A stretch of DNA of 6,776 nucleotides from assembly GCA_036522835.1 (NCBI GenBank), contig DATDFB010000188.1, positions 1-6,776 on the forward strand, written 5' to 3'. Within the stretch, counting starts at the first letter, position 1; each line of letters starts with the position of its first letter. The DNA comes from DATDFB01 sp036522835 (GTDB lineage: Bacteria > Acidobacteriota > Thermoanaerobaculia > Gp7-AA8). This document shows, in pieces, positions 5,963 through 6,776 of this stretch. A program made the translations under genes and the position numbers. The notes under the pieces were generated by a model. That model was not told the origin of the DNA, made no database searches, and saw only the letters and a program-made list of their open reading frames with translations.

Positions 5963-6705
5963 AGACCATCGTCATCACCGGCGCGAGCGCCGGCATTGGC
6001 GCGGCCATGGCCCGGCGCCTGGCGCGCGACGGCAACCAGCTCGCGCTTGCGGCGCGGCGCGCCGAAGCATTGCGCGCAGTCGTGGCCGAGACCGAGGCGG
6101 CGGCCATTACCGTCGTCGCCGACGTCACCCGCCGCGCCGACGTCGAGCGCCTCCGCGACGAAGCCATTCGCGCCTTCGGCAGCGTCGACGTCTGGATCAA
6201 CAACGCCGGCCGCGGCATCACCCGTCCCGTCCTCGATCTGACCGACGCCGACGTCGACGAGATGATGGCGATCAACGTCAAGTCGGCGCTGTACGGCATG
6301 CAGGCGATCGTCCCCTACTTCGTCCAGCGCGGACGCGGGCATCTGATCAACATCTCCTCGTTCCTGGCGCGCGTGCCGATCGCCGCGCACCGCTCGGCGT
6401 ACAACGCGGCGAAGGCGGCGCTCAATGCGCTGACGTCGAACCTGCGCGCCGACGTCGCCGGCAGCGGCGTCGAAGTCTCGACGGTGATGCCCGGCCTCGT
6501 CTCGACGGACTTCGCCCGCAACGTCCTCGGCACCGCCAGCGCGGCGCCGCCGCAGTGGACTCCGAACGCGGCGATGACGCCGCAGACGGCCGGCGAAGTG
6601 GCCGACGCGGTGGCGGAGCTGATCGAGCATCCGCGCGCGGAGATCTACACCAATCCGGCCAGCCCGGAGATGGCGCGGCGCTGGTTCGAGCAGCTCGCTA
6701 CTTGA
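5959..6705 (+). CDS. short-chain dehydrogenase/reductase (classical SDR), NAD(P)-dependent
   Basis: This 248-residue protein has the full classical SDR set. The cofactor motif TGASAGIG is at 7-14. Arg33 and Arg34 after the second strand (AARR, 31-34) suggest preference for NADP(H). NNAG is at 81-84. The catalytic residues are Asn106, Ser134 (of ISS, 132-134), Tyr148 and Lys152 (YNAAK), and MPGLVSTDF (177-185) follows strand six. Length is that of the family. It is cytosolic and oxidises an alcohol or reduces a carbonyl group; the substrate is not predictable. AAGGAG at 5940-5945 lies 13 bases upstream of the ATG, a little far but usable, inside the end of the MFS gene. The ATG overlaps the MFS stop (ATGA), which suggests translational coupling and that both genes serve one process, for example modification and export of a compound. 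That link is inference. Its 3' end overlaps the end of a convergent gene. Confidence 0.94.
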   Translation: MKTIVITGASAGIGAAMARRLARDGNQLALAARRAEALRAVVAETEAAAITVVADVTRRADVERLRDEAIRAFGSVDVWINNAGRGITRPVLDLTDADVDEMMAINVKSALYGMQAIVPYFVQRGRGHLINISSFLARVPIAAHRSAYNAAKAALNALTSNLRADVAGSGVEVSTVMPGLVSTDFARNVLGTASAAPPQWTPNAAMTPQTAGEVADAVAELIEHPRAEIYTNPASPEMARRWFEQLAT

Positions 6706-6776
6706 GCTCGTAGCCGCCGCTGCCGACGTAGTACGTCTTGCCGTCCGGCCCCTTGACCTGAATGCTGTACGCGCTC
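6698..6776 (-). CDS. C-terminal end of an unidentified protein (runs off right edge)
   Basis: On the minus strand the last base of a codon and then 25 full codons run from the right edge to a TAG at 6700-6698. They end in VKGPDGKTYYVGSGGYELK. The codons show the same G/C third-position preference as the other genes, and the peptide looks like a beta-rich, Gly/Tyr-rich C-terminus. Too little is present to assign a family. The gene is convergent with the dehydrogenase and the two stops overlap by 8 bases, with no terminator between them. Confidence 0.6.
   Translation of the reverse strand, partial: SAYSIQVKGPDGKTYYVGSGGYELK

Noticed and set aside
5655..6630. Minus-strand open frames overlapping the MFS end and the SDR gene.
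   Set aside because: They are antisense shadows of two genes with complete catalytic or membrane motifs and have no domain features of their own.

Overview
This is a GC-rich window (roughly two thirds G+C by eye) with compact, mostly co-directional bacterial genes and strong G/C preference at third codon positions. No rRNA, tRNA or marker protein fixes the taxon. A secreted M13 metallopeptidase, a bacterial lipase maturation factor homologue and intergenic heptad repeats would suit a soil or environmental bacterium, for example of Acidobacteriota type. That placement is inference only.

Layout: (1) Bases 1-360, minus strand: the N-terminal 120 codons of a TIR-domain protein that runs off the left edge. 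(2) Bases 361-481: a divergent intergenic spacer. (3) Bases 482-2536, plus strand: a complete exported M13 (neprilysin/PepO-like) zinc peptidase with all catalytic residues, closed by a strong intrinsic terminator at 2548-2579. (4) Bases 2594-6705, plus strand: a four-gene run. It holds a 101-residue protein with two PQQ-type beta-propeller repeats, a multi-pass membrane protein of the lipase maturation factor family, a 14-TM DHA2-type MFS exporter, and a classical short-chain dehydrogenase whose start overlaps the MFS stop by 4 bases. (5) Bases 6698-6776, minus strand: the last 25 codons of an unidentified gene, convergent with the dehydrogenase and overlapping it by 8 bases.

The most unusual non-coding element is at 4328-4414. 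Almost the whole gap between the lipase maturation factor gene and the MFS gene is a large inverted repeat with 35-nt arms, 31 of 35 positions paired. Each arm is itself a run of five 7-base units (ACAGGNN type). It reads as a dispersed intergenic repeat with strong RNA-hairpin potential, ending three bases before the MFS start codon.

Functional links between the genes are weak. The M13 peptidase is probably its own transcription unit. The MFS and dehydrogenase genes are probably translationally coupled. The small propeller protein and the lipase maturation factor homologue are adjacent and may be co-transcribed. I see no complete, clearly novel multi-gene system. The TIR gene could be the edge of a defence or signalling locus, but its effector or sensor half lies outside the window.
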